Of a stretch of 64,000 bases of DNA, positions 56,568-64,000 are shown one piece after another (the stretch's first letter is position 1; each line of letters starts with the position of its first letter). The translations under genes and the position numbers were made by a program. This stretch comes from Flavobacteriaceae bacterium EG-1 (GTDB taxonomy: Bacteria; Bacteroidota; Bacteroidia; Flavobacteriales; Flavobacteriaceae): the NCBI RefSeq assembly GCF_009649685.1, contig NZ_WJPK01000001.1, positions 1,368,760 through 1,432,759 of the forward strand. The letters are read 5' to 3'. The notes under the pieces are model-generated. The model was not told the origin of the DNA. It made no database searches and saw only the letters and a program-made list of their open reading frames with translations.

Positions 56568-59500
56568 CTAATTCGACAACTCTGATTTTACAAATTTACC
56601 TGGAGAGACTTTATATTTTTCCTTAAAAAGTTTGCTAAAATGCGTTCTACTTTTAAAACCTGTAAGAACATAAACTTCACTTACCGATAACTTTTTATCC
56701 TGCGCTAATAACTCGGCAGCTTTTCTTAAACGATACATTTTCAATAATTCAAAAGGTGTTTTATTCGTTAAACTTTTAACCTTTTGATAAAAATGCGTAC
56801 GGTTCATAAAGAGCTTCCGTGCAAATTCATCCATATCTAAATTTTCATTCGATAAATTATCCGCAATCAAATCGTATAGCTTCTCTAAAAAGGCATCATC
56901 ATTTCTATTATTAATATTATTGTCTTTAATCATCGGCAAACCAATTTCAAAACGCTCGCGTAACCTTTTCTTATTTTCTAGAAGTGCAACTATTCTTGTA
57001 ACCAATTGCCTAGTATCAAATGGCTTTTTAATGTAAGCGTCTGCACCATCTTTTATACCCTGAATACGATTTTCTATGTCTGCTAAAGCTGTAAGTAATA
57101 TGATAGGAATATGACTCGTTTTCATGTCTGATTTAATTCGTTTACACAAATCCATACCATTCATTACAGGCATTTGAATGTCACTGATTATTATTTCCGG
57201 CCATTGCTCATCCATTGCTACTAAACAATCAGCCCCATTATTAAAAACTTCAACTTTAAAATTTTTAGAGAGCATATTTGAGACATAAATTTGCATATCA
57301 ACATTATCCTCTACATAATAAATAAGATGTTCAGCGTAGTCATTTGAAACCTCTATTGGAATGGTTTCTAATTCATGAAGCCATTCATTTTTATTGACAA
57401 AATCATTTTCTGCAACAAGTATTTCTTTTCTTTTAATTTCTTGATCAAATGAAGATTCTTTTTTTACTATGGGCAAACGCACTTTCATGGCGGTACCTTC
57501 ACCTAATTTACTTTTAGCTTCAATATATCCGTAATGCATTTCTACCAAACGTTTGGAGAATGCTAAACCTATACCTGAACCCGAAGCATGTTCATTTTGA
57601 TTTTTTCTTGATCTAAAAAAGCGTTCGAATATATAAGGTAAATCTTCTTGGTCGATACCCCGTCCTGTATCGGTTACTGTTATGGAAAGATCTTTCTCAG
57701 TAGCATTAAACCTCACCTTTATTATATCGCCAGAGTCGGAGTATTTAAAGGCATTACTTAACAGGTTGTTGAATATTTTTTCTAGCTTATTTCGGTCGGC
57801 GGAAACAACTATATTCGAATCATCGGCGATAACCTCCAATACTCGATTACTATTTTTAGCCAAAAAATGAAAATCGATTAACATCTCTTTTAAGAAACTA
57901 TCGAAATAAAATCTAGAATATTCCATCTCCATCACGTTAGCTTCTACTTTTTCGAAGTCATTTACTTGGTCTATTAATTGACTAATTTTACGCGATTGAC
58001 GTTCTACAATGTTCAATTTCTCTTCAACATCTTTATTGCCTTTAAACGTTGTTAACAATAACCTTACAGGGCTAGTTATCAGATTCAAAGGCGTTTTTAA
58101 TTCGTGCGATATGTTTGCGAAAAATCGAAGTTTTGCGTCATTAATAGTTTTAATAGTATCACGCTCTATTTTTTCAATCTGAATTGAATAACGTAATTTT
58201 TGCATTTTCAAAATATAGTATAATATTGCTCCCAAAAATAACAGCGCACATAATATATAAAGTATATAAGCCATAGTTGTTTTCCATAATGGCGGTGCTA
58301 TAGTTATAAAAAGAGTTTTTGGAATTGTCCATTCACCAATGGCATTAGAAGCAGAAACTTCTAATTTATAATCATCGGGTTGTAAACCGCTATAAGTAAT
58401 TGTTTTCTGGTCAGAGTTAACCTTGTGCCACTCAATGTCAATGGGACTTAATTTATATTTTATTCTATGATTATCTGGGGCTTTAAAATGTAGTGAATGC
58501 ATTTCCAAGGCGAAGACATTTTCATTATATCTTAAATTAATCTTTGCGGAATCTACGAGACGTTCTGTTATTAAAACTCGATTATTAATATAGTCTAAGG
58601 GCTTTATCTTTTGATTTGAGATTCTGAAATCACTAAATTCTACTTTTGGAAGCTTTTCTTGAGAAATGATATCTGCCGGATGAAAATAACTGAACCCTTC
58701 TAGACCAGTAAATAATAATTTACCATTTTCAAAATTTGTAGCTGTGTACCAAAAATCCTCAAATGTAAGTCCATCTTCCTTTTTAAATCTTCTAAATGAT
58801 TTTTCGTCTGCTGTAAATTTATTTAAACCAATGTTTGTTCCCACCCAAAGATTTTCTTGCTCATCTAGAAGAATACTTTTAACTACATTATTTGATAGAC
58901 CTTGTTTTTCTGAATAAGAAATAAATTCAGGCTTTCTATCACTATGAATAACATTGCATATACCAGCACCTTCAGTGCCAATCCATAATTCACCTTTTGG
59001 TGTTCGCAATATTGAAGAAACAAAGTTGCTTGGTATACCATACTCAACACCATTGTTTCTGTATTTATCAATATTTAAAGATTTCAAAGGTTCATCTTTG
59101 CTAATATTGATTCTTATTAAACCATCATCAGCCGTACCAAGCCAAATAAAATCATATATAGGATCTGCATAAACGTACCTAACTAAGGATAACTTATTAG
59201 TGTTAAACAGTTCATTAGCATTCAAGTTCTCTAATTTTAATACTTTTCCATTTGCATCTATTTTTAATCGGAACACATCATTTTTACAAGAAACCCAAAT
59301 ATATCCGTACTTATCTTCAGCGAATTTATATGGGGTATCCGCAGCAAAATTCGGCAACAGTGAAGTATCTATTTTATGTGGTTTATTTTCGTTTAACTTC
59401 TTAAAAAAGTAACCGCCATTGGTTACCTTTATTAATGTATTTTTCTTACTATCAATAAATATTGCTGAAATCTTAGAAAGATAAGATTTAGGCATTAGAA

Positions 59501-60683
59501 TGGGAATTGGCTCAAATAGATTGGTGTTAATATTAAATAATGCCAATCCACCCCTATTTTTTGTTATATAAAACCGATTATCATTAAGTTTGCTAATATG
59601 TCTTATATGTCTATTGTTAACCCCGAAATCAAATTCTGAAAAGGTACCAAAACTTTTAAAAGGATTTATCGAAGTGTCAAATTGATAAATACCCTTATCA
59701 AAAGTCCCCATCCAGAAATCTGAATTCCCAACTGATTTAAAAGTACTAACCCGCAACAATCCGTTCTTTGGTTTAAACTGGAAATAGTCATTAGAATTAT
59801 TTTTAAAAGCTTCAACATTATTAAATACAAGTGCCCCATCGTTTAAAGTGCCCAACCAAAGTTTATTTGCTTGATCTAAATGAGCACTCTTAAAACGATA
59901 ATCTGGTAAAATATCTTTTCGAATTAATTTATATTCAAGATTTTCTTCAATTATCTCATAGCTTACTCGAGCAATTCCATTTTGTTGGGCAAGTAACAAT
60001 GTATTATTTTTCAACACCGATACGGATCGGCATAGTGAAATTTCATCACTCAGAATTTTTTGAAAATCACCTGTCTTAATATCAAAAGCATATAAACCTT
60101 CTGATGCTGCAAGTAAGTATGTATCTCTTTCTAGAAAAGTAGCTTCAAAAACCTTCCGATTAATTGTTGTCGAATTCGGTAAGGTAAACTGTTTAATAAA
60201 ATTGTAATCTGTGTCAAAAAGTAATATCCCGTCAGTTTCGGTTATCACCAAAACAGTATTTTCAGTTTCATTATAACTAAAGCTTCTTACAACAGGACCC
60301 TTTCTACTATTATTTGCATAAAGGTTTCTAAATTGGTCATATCTATAGTCATATAGGGTAATTCCTTCATCGGTACCTATCCATATGTTTCCGTTTTTAT
60401 CTTCTTTAAGTGCTCTAATTCTATTGCTTAAAAACAATTGGTTATCAATAGTATTTTTAAACATCTTAAGTTCATGACCGTCATATCGATTAAGACCATC
60501 ATACGTACCAAACCACAAATAACCTTTTGAATCTTCAAGAATCGATGTAACTCCGTTATGAGCAAGACCCTCTGAAATAGTCAAATGCTTTTTTATGTTT
60601 ACTTTATTTTCTTGTCCTAAAAAAATAATCGGAATTAAACATACTATAAACAAGACGCTAATATTTAAGCGGATGTTTTTCAT
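56568..60683 (-). CDS. Hybrid two-component system regulator (HTCS)
   Basis: A 1371-residue one-protein sensor-regulator. After a signal peptide (to FLGQE) come two seven-bladed propellers made of Reg_prop repeats (about 30-690, e.g. GYLWFGTYDGLNRYDG, ELWIGTEGAGI), a Y_Y_Y domain (about 710-795) and one membrane helix (about 803-826). The cytoplasmic part holds a HisKA domain with phospho-accepting H860 (ISHELKTPL), ATPase boxes (NNLLSNAFKY, DTGRGI, GSGIGLAF), a receiver with D1168 (ISDIQMPVMNG) and an AraC-type HTH at about 1265-1368. HTCS proteins sense PUL-derived oligosaccharides in the periplasm and activate susCD and enzyme genes. It is 51 bp downstream of the GntP gene. Confidence 0.95.
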   Translation of the reverse strand: MKNIRLNISVLFIVCLIPIIFLGQENKVNIKKHLTISEGLAHNGVTSILEDSKGYLWFGTYDGLNRYDGHELKMFKNTIDNQLFLSNRIRALKEDKNGNIWIGTDEGITLYDYRYDQFRNLYANNSRKGPVVRSFSYNETENTVLVITETDGILLFDTDYNFIKQFTLPNSTTINRKVFEATFLERDTYLLAASEGLYAFDIKTGDFQKILSDEISLCRSVSVLKNNTLLLAQQNGIARVSYEIIEENLEYKLIRKDILPDYRFKSAHLDQANKLWLGTLNDGALVFNNVEAFKNNSNDYFQFKPKNGLLRVSTFKSVGNSDFWMGTFDKGIYQFDTSINPFKSFGTFSEFDFGVNNRHIRHISKLNDNRFYITKNRGGLALFNINTNLFEPIPILMPKSYLSKISAIFIDSKKNTLIKVTNGGYFFKKLNENKPHKIDTSLLPNFAADTPYKFAEDKYGYIWVSCKNDVFRLKIDANGKVLKLENLNANELFNTNKLSLVRYVYADPIYDFIWLGTADDGLIRINISKDEPLKSLNIDKYRNNGVEYGIPSNFVSSILRTPKGELWIGTEGAGICNVIHSDRKPEFISYSEKQGLSNNVVKSILLDEQENLWVGTNIGLNKFTADEKSFRRFKKEDGLTFEDFWYTATNFENGKLLFTGLEGFSYFHPADIISQEKLPKVEFSDFRISNQKIKPLDYINNRVLITERLVDSAKINLRYNENVFALEMHSLHFKAPDNHRIKYKLSPIDIEWHKVNSDQKTITYSGLQPDDYKLEVSASNAIGEWTIPKTLFITIAPPLWKTTMAYILYILCALLFLGAILYYILKMQKLRYSIQIEKIERDTIKTINDAKLRFFANISHELKTPLNLITSPVRLLLTTFKGNKDVEEKLNIVERQSRKISQLIDQVNDFEKVEANVMEMEYSRFYFDSFLKEMLIDFHFLAKNSNRVLEVIADDSNIVVSADRNKLEKIFNNLLSNAFKYSDSGDIIKVRFNATEKDLSITVTDTGRGIDQEDLPYIFERFFRSRKNQNEHASGSGIGLAFSKRLVEMHYGYIEAKSKLGEGTAMKVRLPIVKKESSFDQEIKRKEILVAENDFVNKNEWLHELETIPIEVSNDYAEHLIYYVEDNVDMQIYVSNMLSKNFKVEVFNNGADCLVAMDEQWPEIIISDIQMPVMNGMDLCKRIKSDMKTSHIPIILLTALADIENRIQGIKDGADAYIKKPFDTRQLVTRIVALLENKKRLRERFEIGLPMIKDNNINNRNDDAFLEKLYDLIADNLSNENLDMDEFARKLFMNRTHFYQKVKSLTNKTPFELLKMYRLRKAAELLAQDKKLSVSEVYVLTGFKSRTHFSKLFKEKYKVSPGKFVKSELSN

Positions 60684-60734
60684 AAAAAAATTAATGATTT
60701 AGTTTACAACAAGATAATAGAATTTAAATAAAAC

Positions 60735-62030
60735 TTAACTAAAATAGTAAAGAGCCAAAACCATTAGTCCGCCCGAAAAGGCAACTACAGCCGTGAGCAA
60801 ACTAAAAGTCTTTAACAGTTTTGATGTATCTATTTCATGTACTTCTTTAAAAAGCCAAAAGAAACTGCTATTAACATGAATAACACCCAAGGAACCTGCG
60901 CCAATGGCAGCTGCGGTAAATTCGGGCGAAAGACCTCCATTTGTCACTATTGGTGCCATGACAGATGCAGTTGTGATTAAAGAAACAGTTATAGAACCTG
61001 TTACGGTCGTAAACATAAAGCTTAGCAAGAAAGGAAGAATAATGCCAAAAGCTGCTAAGCCTCCTGCATCTGGTAATAGTGAATTTACAATTTCGGTGTC
61101 TTTAATAACCTGGCCAAAAGCACCACCTGTACCTGTTATTAAAATAACAGTTGCTGATTTCGCTCCAGAAGTTTGAAAATAATCATTTAATTTTTTAGAA
61201 AAGTTTTTTCGTTCTAATAATGGTAATGCGAAAACCACCCCAATTAATAATGCCCAAATCGGGTTTTTTATAAAAGCTATTACTGGATTGTCATTGGAAA
61301 AAAGATTTCCAATCCCCATTAAAATTAATGGAATCAACAATGCAACAAAAGGTAAAACTCGTTTAAAGCCGCTAATAGATTTTTTTTCTTGTGTCTTTTG
61401 TAAAACCTCTTTAGGTAGCGATATTTGCAAGTTATTTTTATTGAATTTTATAAAAACTAAGCCTCCAATTACAGCAAACATACCAACAGTAATGTTAACA
61501 GGAATCATGCCCCCAATATCAGTTTCTAGAATGGCGGCAACTGCTAATGGGCCTGGTGTTGGTGGAATTAGCGCATGGGCAACTGTTAAACTACTTGCAA
61601 GCGATAGTCCCAACACTAACACCGAATGTCCTGATTTTTTGGATAAGGCAATTATGGTCGGCAATAATGTTAGATAAGCAACATCTACAAAAACTGGTAT
61701 ACCAACCAAAAAACCAATAACAGCCATTGCCAATGGTAATCTTCTTGTTCCGAAAACCTTAATTACACTATCGGCAATTACATCGGCTCCACCAGTTACA
61801 GCAAGAATCTCTCCAAGTAATGTGCCAAAAAGAATTACAAGACCAATCCATTTTAATGTATTTCCAAACCCACTTAAAAGGCTCTCTGTAACAACTTCTA
61901 CAGAATTTCCGGATGCTAACCCTAAAATTAAACCGGCAATCAATAAAGCAGGAATCGGATGAACTTTTAAAACCGTAATAGCTATTATCAGCAATACAAT
62001 ACATCCGATTAAAATAAAGAGACCGGTCAT
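60735..62030 (-). CDS. GntP-family gluconate/sugar-acid permease
   Basis: A 431-residue inner-membrane protein with about 12-14 hydrophobic segments. HPIPALLIAGLILGL, ALIPPTPGPLAVAAILETDIGGM and GTGGAFGQVIKDT are typical of the GntP gluconate:proton symporters. Family members import gluconate or related aldonates. In this locus a galactonate or 2-keto-3-deoxy acid is possible. It is 7 bp after the sulfatase stop, so the two are co-transcribed. Together with the MFS and RhaT-like proteins it gives the locus three different inner-membrane importers for sugar-derived compounds. Confidence 0.9.
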   Translation of the reverse strand: MTGLFILIGCIVLLIIAITVLKVHPIPALLIAGLILGLASGNSVEVVTESLLSGFGNTLKWIGLVILFGTLLGEILAVTGGADVIADSVIKVFGTRRLPLAMAVIGFLVGIPVFVDVAYLTLLPTIIALSKKSGHSVLVLGLSLASSLTVAHALIPPTPGPLAVAAILETDIGGMIPVNITVGMFAVIGGLVFIKFNKNNLQISLPKEVLQKTQEKKSISGFKRVLPFVALLIPLILMGIGNLFSNDNPVIAFIKNPIWALLIGVVFALPLLERKNFSKKLNDYFQTSGAKSATVILITGTGGAFGQVIKDTEIVNSLLPDAGGLAAFGIILPFLLSFMFTTVTGSITVSLITTASVMAPIVTNGGLSPEFTAAAIGAGSLGVIHVNSSFFWLFKEVHEIDTSKLLKTFSLLTAVVAFSGGLMVLALYYFS

Positions 62031-62037
62031 TTGGTTT

Positions 62038-63591
62038 CTATTTTAATTCTAACTGTTGAATTTCAGTATTTTCTGTACCACGAATTGTTTCATACGCTGT
62101 AATTAATTCTTGAAGTTTTTCTGGCTTACTTGACGCTAAATTGTGTTGCTGCGCTATATCTTCTTTTAAATTATACAATTGATACTCGGCTGCGTTTGCT
62201 AACTCAATATTGACATGTTTATTAACTGCAGGCCCCTTGTAAGGTGGAATCATTGCCCAATCTCCTTTTCTAAATGCCGTTCTTGAAGTTGCTTCAATAA
62301 CCATTTCGTTACGACCTTTTGCGCTTTTACCTAAGAAAACATCTAAAAGTTCTTGACTATCATTGGTGCTTTCTTCACTACCAGTTAATGCCGCAAGCGA
62401 AGCAAACAAGTCTAATTGAGAGACCATTGCATCTGATACACCTGGATTTATTTTTCCTTTCCAATATGTGAAAAATGGCACTCGAGTTCCTGCCTCAAAA
62501 AGACTATATTTTCCACCACGCAAAGCACCAGCAGGCTTATGATTGCCTAATTTTTCTTCTGAATCGTCATAATAACCATCATTTACCACCGGTCCATTAT
62601 CACTAGAGAAAACAATAAGGGTATTTTCTAATAGTCCTTCGGCTTCTAAAGTTTTAATAAATTCGCCGACCATCCAATCTGCTTCAACAATAACGTCTCC
62701 TCTTGGTCCCATGCCAGATGAGCCTACAAATCTCGGATGCGGTGTTCTAGGTACGTGCGGTTGTTGTAATGCATAGTACAGAAAAAATGGTTCTGATTTA
62801 TGTTTCTTAACATAGTCTTGAGCATCTGCCAAAAAGTAGTCGGCCATATCTTCATCGACCCATTTTGCAGCTTCACCACCTTTCATAAAACCAATTCGTG
62901 GTATTCCATTTACGATACTATTATTATGACCGTGATGCCATTTCATTTTCAACAATTCAGGGTTATCTAAACCTGTCGGTTCGCCCTCAAAATTCTCTTT
63001 ATAATTTACTTCTATAGGATCGTTCGGATCTAGATTTACCACATTGCCATTTTCAATATAAACCGTTGGAACCCGATCTTGTGTAGCCGCTAAAATATGA
63101 CTATAATCGAAACCTACTTCATTGGGTCCTGGGGCAATTCGTTCATTCCAATTAACATTTCCATTCCCCAATCCTAAATGCCATTTCCCCACTATTCCCG
63201 TATGATAACCTTGGTTTTTCAGCATCTTAGGAATCGTTGGCTGATCAACATCTATTATTAACGGCGCTGTACCAGGAAGTATTTTAGCACTTTTATTCCG
63301 CCATGGATAAACACCTGTTAACAAAGCATATCTGCTTGGTGTGCATGTTGCAGAAGATGCATAACCATTGGTAAAACGAACACCTCCATTTGCCAACTTA
63401 TCTAAATTTGGTGTTTTTAATGCTGTTGCACCATAGGCGCCTATTTCACCATACCCCAAATCATCGGCATAAATAATTACGATATTTGGTTTTGTTTTTT
63501 CTTCGGATGTTTCAATAGTCTTTTTCTCATCTTTACAAGATCCTAGAATTAGCAGGAAACTTATTGTAAAATACAGGATACTACTTCTCAT
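62038..63591 (-). CDS. S1 family sulfatase lipoprotein (FGly motif CTPSR)
   Basis: A 517-residue lipoprotein (lipobox LGSC). The metal motif YADDLGYGEIGAYG, FGly C83 in CTPSRYALLTG, GKWHLGLG and SSDNGPVVNDGY are intact. The segments GFDYSHILAATQDRVPTVY, HHGHNNSIVNGIPRIG, VPRTPHPRFVGSSGMGPRG and HKPAGALRGGKYS resemble the S1_15 subfamily as I remember it. Studied gut members of that group remove 6-O-sulfate from galactose or N-acetylgalactosamine. Galactose-6-sulfate would be an apt target in porphyran or a carrageenan precursor. This subfamily call needs checking. It lies 1 bp after the stop of the truncated sulfatase. Confidence 0.9.
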   Translation of the reverse strand: MRSSILYFTISFLLILGSCKDEKKTIETSEEKTKPNIVIIYADDLGYGEIGAYGATALKTPNLDKLANGGVRFTNGYASSATCTPSRYALLTGVYPWRNKSAKILPGTAPLIIDVDQPTIPKMLKNQGYHTGIVGKWHLGLGNGNVNWNERIAPGPNEVGFDYSHILAATQDRVPTVYIENGNVVNLDPNDPIEVNYKENFEGEPTGLDNPELLKMKWHHGHNNSIVNGIPRIGFMKGGEAAKWVDEDMADYFLADAQDYVKKHKSEPFFLYYALQQPHVPRTPHPRFVGSSGMGPRGDVIVEADWMVGEFIKTLEAEGLLENTLIVFSSDNGPVVNDGYYDDSEEKLGNHKPAGALRGGKYSLFEAGTRVPFFTYWKGKINPGVSDAMVSQLDLFASLAALTGSEESTNDSQELLDVFLGKSAKGRNEMVIEATSRTAFRKGDWAMIPPYKGPAVNKHVNIELANAAEYQLYNLKEDIAQQHNLASSKPEKLQELITAYETIRGTENTEIQQLELK

Positions 63592-63592
63592 A

Positions 63593-64000
63593 TTAATTGG
63601 TTTTATTTAATTGGCTATGTTCTTTCGTTAAAGCTTGAAATCCTATTTCAACACCTGCCAACATTTCTTGGTATAATGCTGGTTTTTCAATTTTAACCCA
63701 TTCAAGTAAATCAACTGCGCTTGCATGAACAGGATTATAAACGTCACTTATTGGTTTCATGTCACTATCATACATTAAAGTTTTATCTCTCATTTCTTCT
63801 AGGACAGCTACGAATTCTGGGTTGTCTACAAGGTTTTTTAATTCAAAAGGATCTTCTTGTATATTATATAATTCTTCTTTTGGTTTTGAATTTTCGAAAA
63901 ACTGTTTTTGGAAATTATTTAATCTCCCTTCTTTTTTTAAGGTCCGCATTACATGCACTGCTGGACGGTAAAATTCAAGATATGCTTGACCCGCGTCCCA
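63593..64000 (-). CDS. S1 family sulfatase, C-terminal part (truncated by the window edge)
   Basis: About 135 C-terminal residues are present; the frame stays open to the right edge, so the N-terminus with the formylglycine site is outside. The GTG at 63958 is an internal codon, not the start. EEELYNIQ-like KEELYNIQEDPFELKNL, preceded by GRLNNFQKQFF, parallels the C-terminus of the sulfatase at 46885-48429 (EEELYNIETDP, GKLTKYQAEHWF). This supports a sulfatase of the same subgroup. It is followed immediately by the CTPSR sulfatase gene. Confidence 0.78.
   Translation of the reverse strand, partial: WDAGQAYLEFYRPAVHVMRTLKKEGRLNNFQKQFFENSKPKEELYNIQEDPFELKNLVDNPEFVAVLEEMRDKTLMYDSDMKPISDVYNPVHASAVDLLEWVKIEKPALYQEMLAGVEIGFQALTKEHSQLNKTN

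Noticed and set aside
63593-63958. GTG at 63958 as the start of a short 121-residue protein
   Set aside because: The frame stays open to the window edge and encodes sulfatase C-terminal sequence upstream of the GTG, so the gene is simply cut.
1-64000. tRNA, rRNA, CRISPR arrays, transposases or phage genes
   Set aside because: None were recognised on reading; no direct-repeat array or transposase motif was seen. A tRNAscan or ISfinder run would be decisive.

Overview
The window looks like a chromosomal segment of a marine member of the Bacteroidota, most likely Flavobacteriaceae. The evidence is low G+C DNA, two SusC/SusD pairs, a type IX secretion sorting domain beside a PorP/SprF-like protein, a hybrid two-component regulator, and many S1 sulfatases with lipoprotein signals. 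Most of it reads as one large polysaccharide utilization locus (PUL) for a sulfated red-algal galactan such as agar, porphyran, carrageenan or a hybrid. No endo-acting agarase or carrageenase is visible, so the window carries debranching, desulfation, uptake, terminal saccharification and monosaccharide catabolism.

Layout. 1-3161 (+): end of a DUF11-repeat surface protein with a type-B T9SS tail, then a PorP/SprF-like protein. 3381-7470 (+): a DUF5107-TPR protein and a CBM9-like protein. 7477-11746 (-): a galactonate-dehydratase-like enolase, an MFS transporter and a DUF5060 glycosidase-like protein. 11864-12276 (-): a decayed short-chain dehydrogenase relic. 12285-21296 (-): a tight cluster with RhaT-like transporter, galM, a cycloisomerase-like enolase, an aldehyde dehydrogenase, a KduD-like SDR, two GH117 enzymes and a medium-chain dehydrogenase. 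21435-26445 (-): a membrane TPR-LuxR regulator and an FG-GAP/ASPIC lipoprotein. 26599-36494 (-): two susCD pairs, each followed by a visible terminator. 37006-48429 (-): five sulfatases and two GH110-like proteins. 48572-55888 (-): a DUF1080/EF-hand/esterase fusion, two Tat-type TIM-barrel proteins and a second DUF5107-TPR protein. 56568-64000 (-): hybrid two-component system, GntP permease, a sulfatase and a sulfatase cut by the window edge.

Working model (inference). Oligosaccharides enter through SusCD, are desulfated and trimmed by sulfatases and GH110 enzymes, and GH117 enzymes release 3,6-anhydro-L-galactose. The aldehyde dehydrogenase and cycloisomerase convert it to 2-keto-3-deoxy-L-galactonate. 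The two dehydrogenases would epimerise C5 through a 2,5-diketo intermediate to give 2-keto-3-deoxy-D-gluconate. The kinase and aldolase for the last steps are not here, nor is a sulfatase-maturing enzyme. No tRNA, rRNA, CRISPR array or insertion sequence was recognised.
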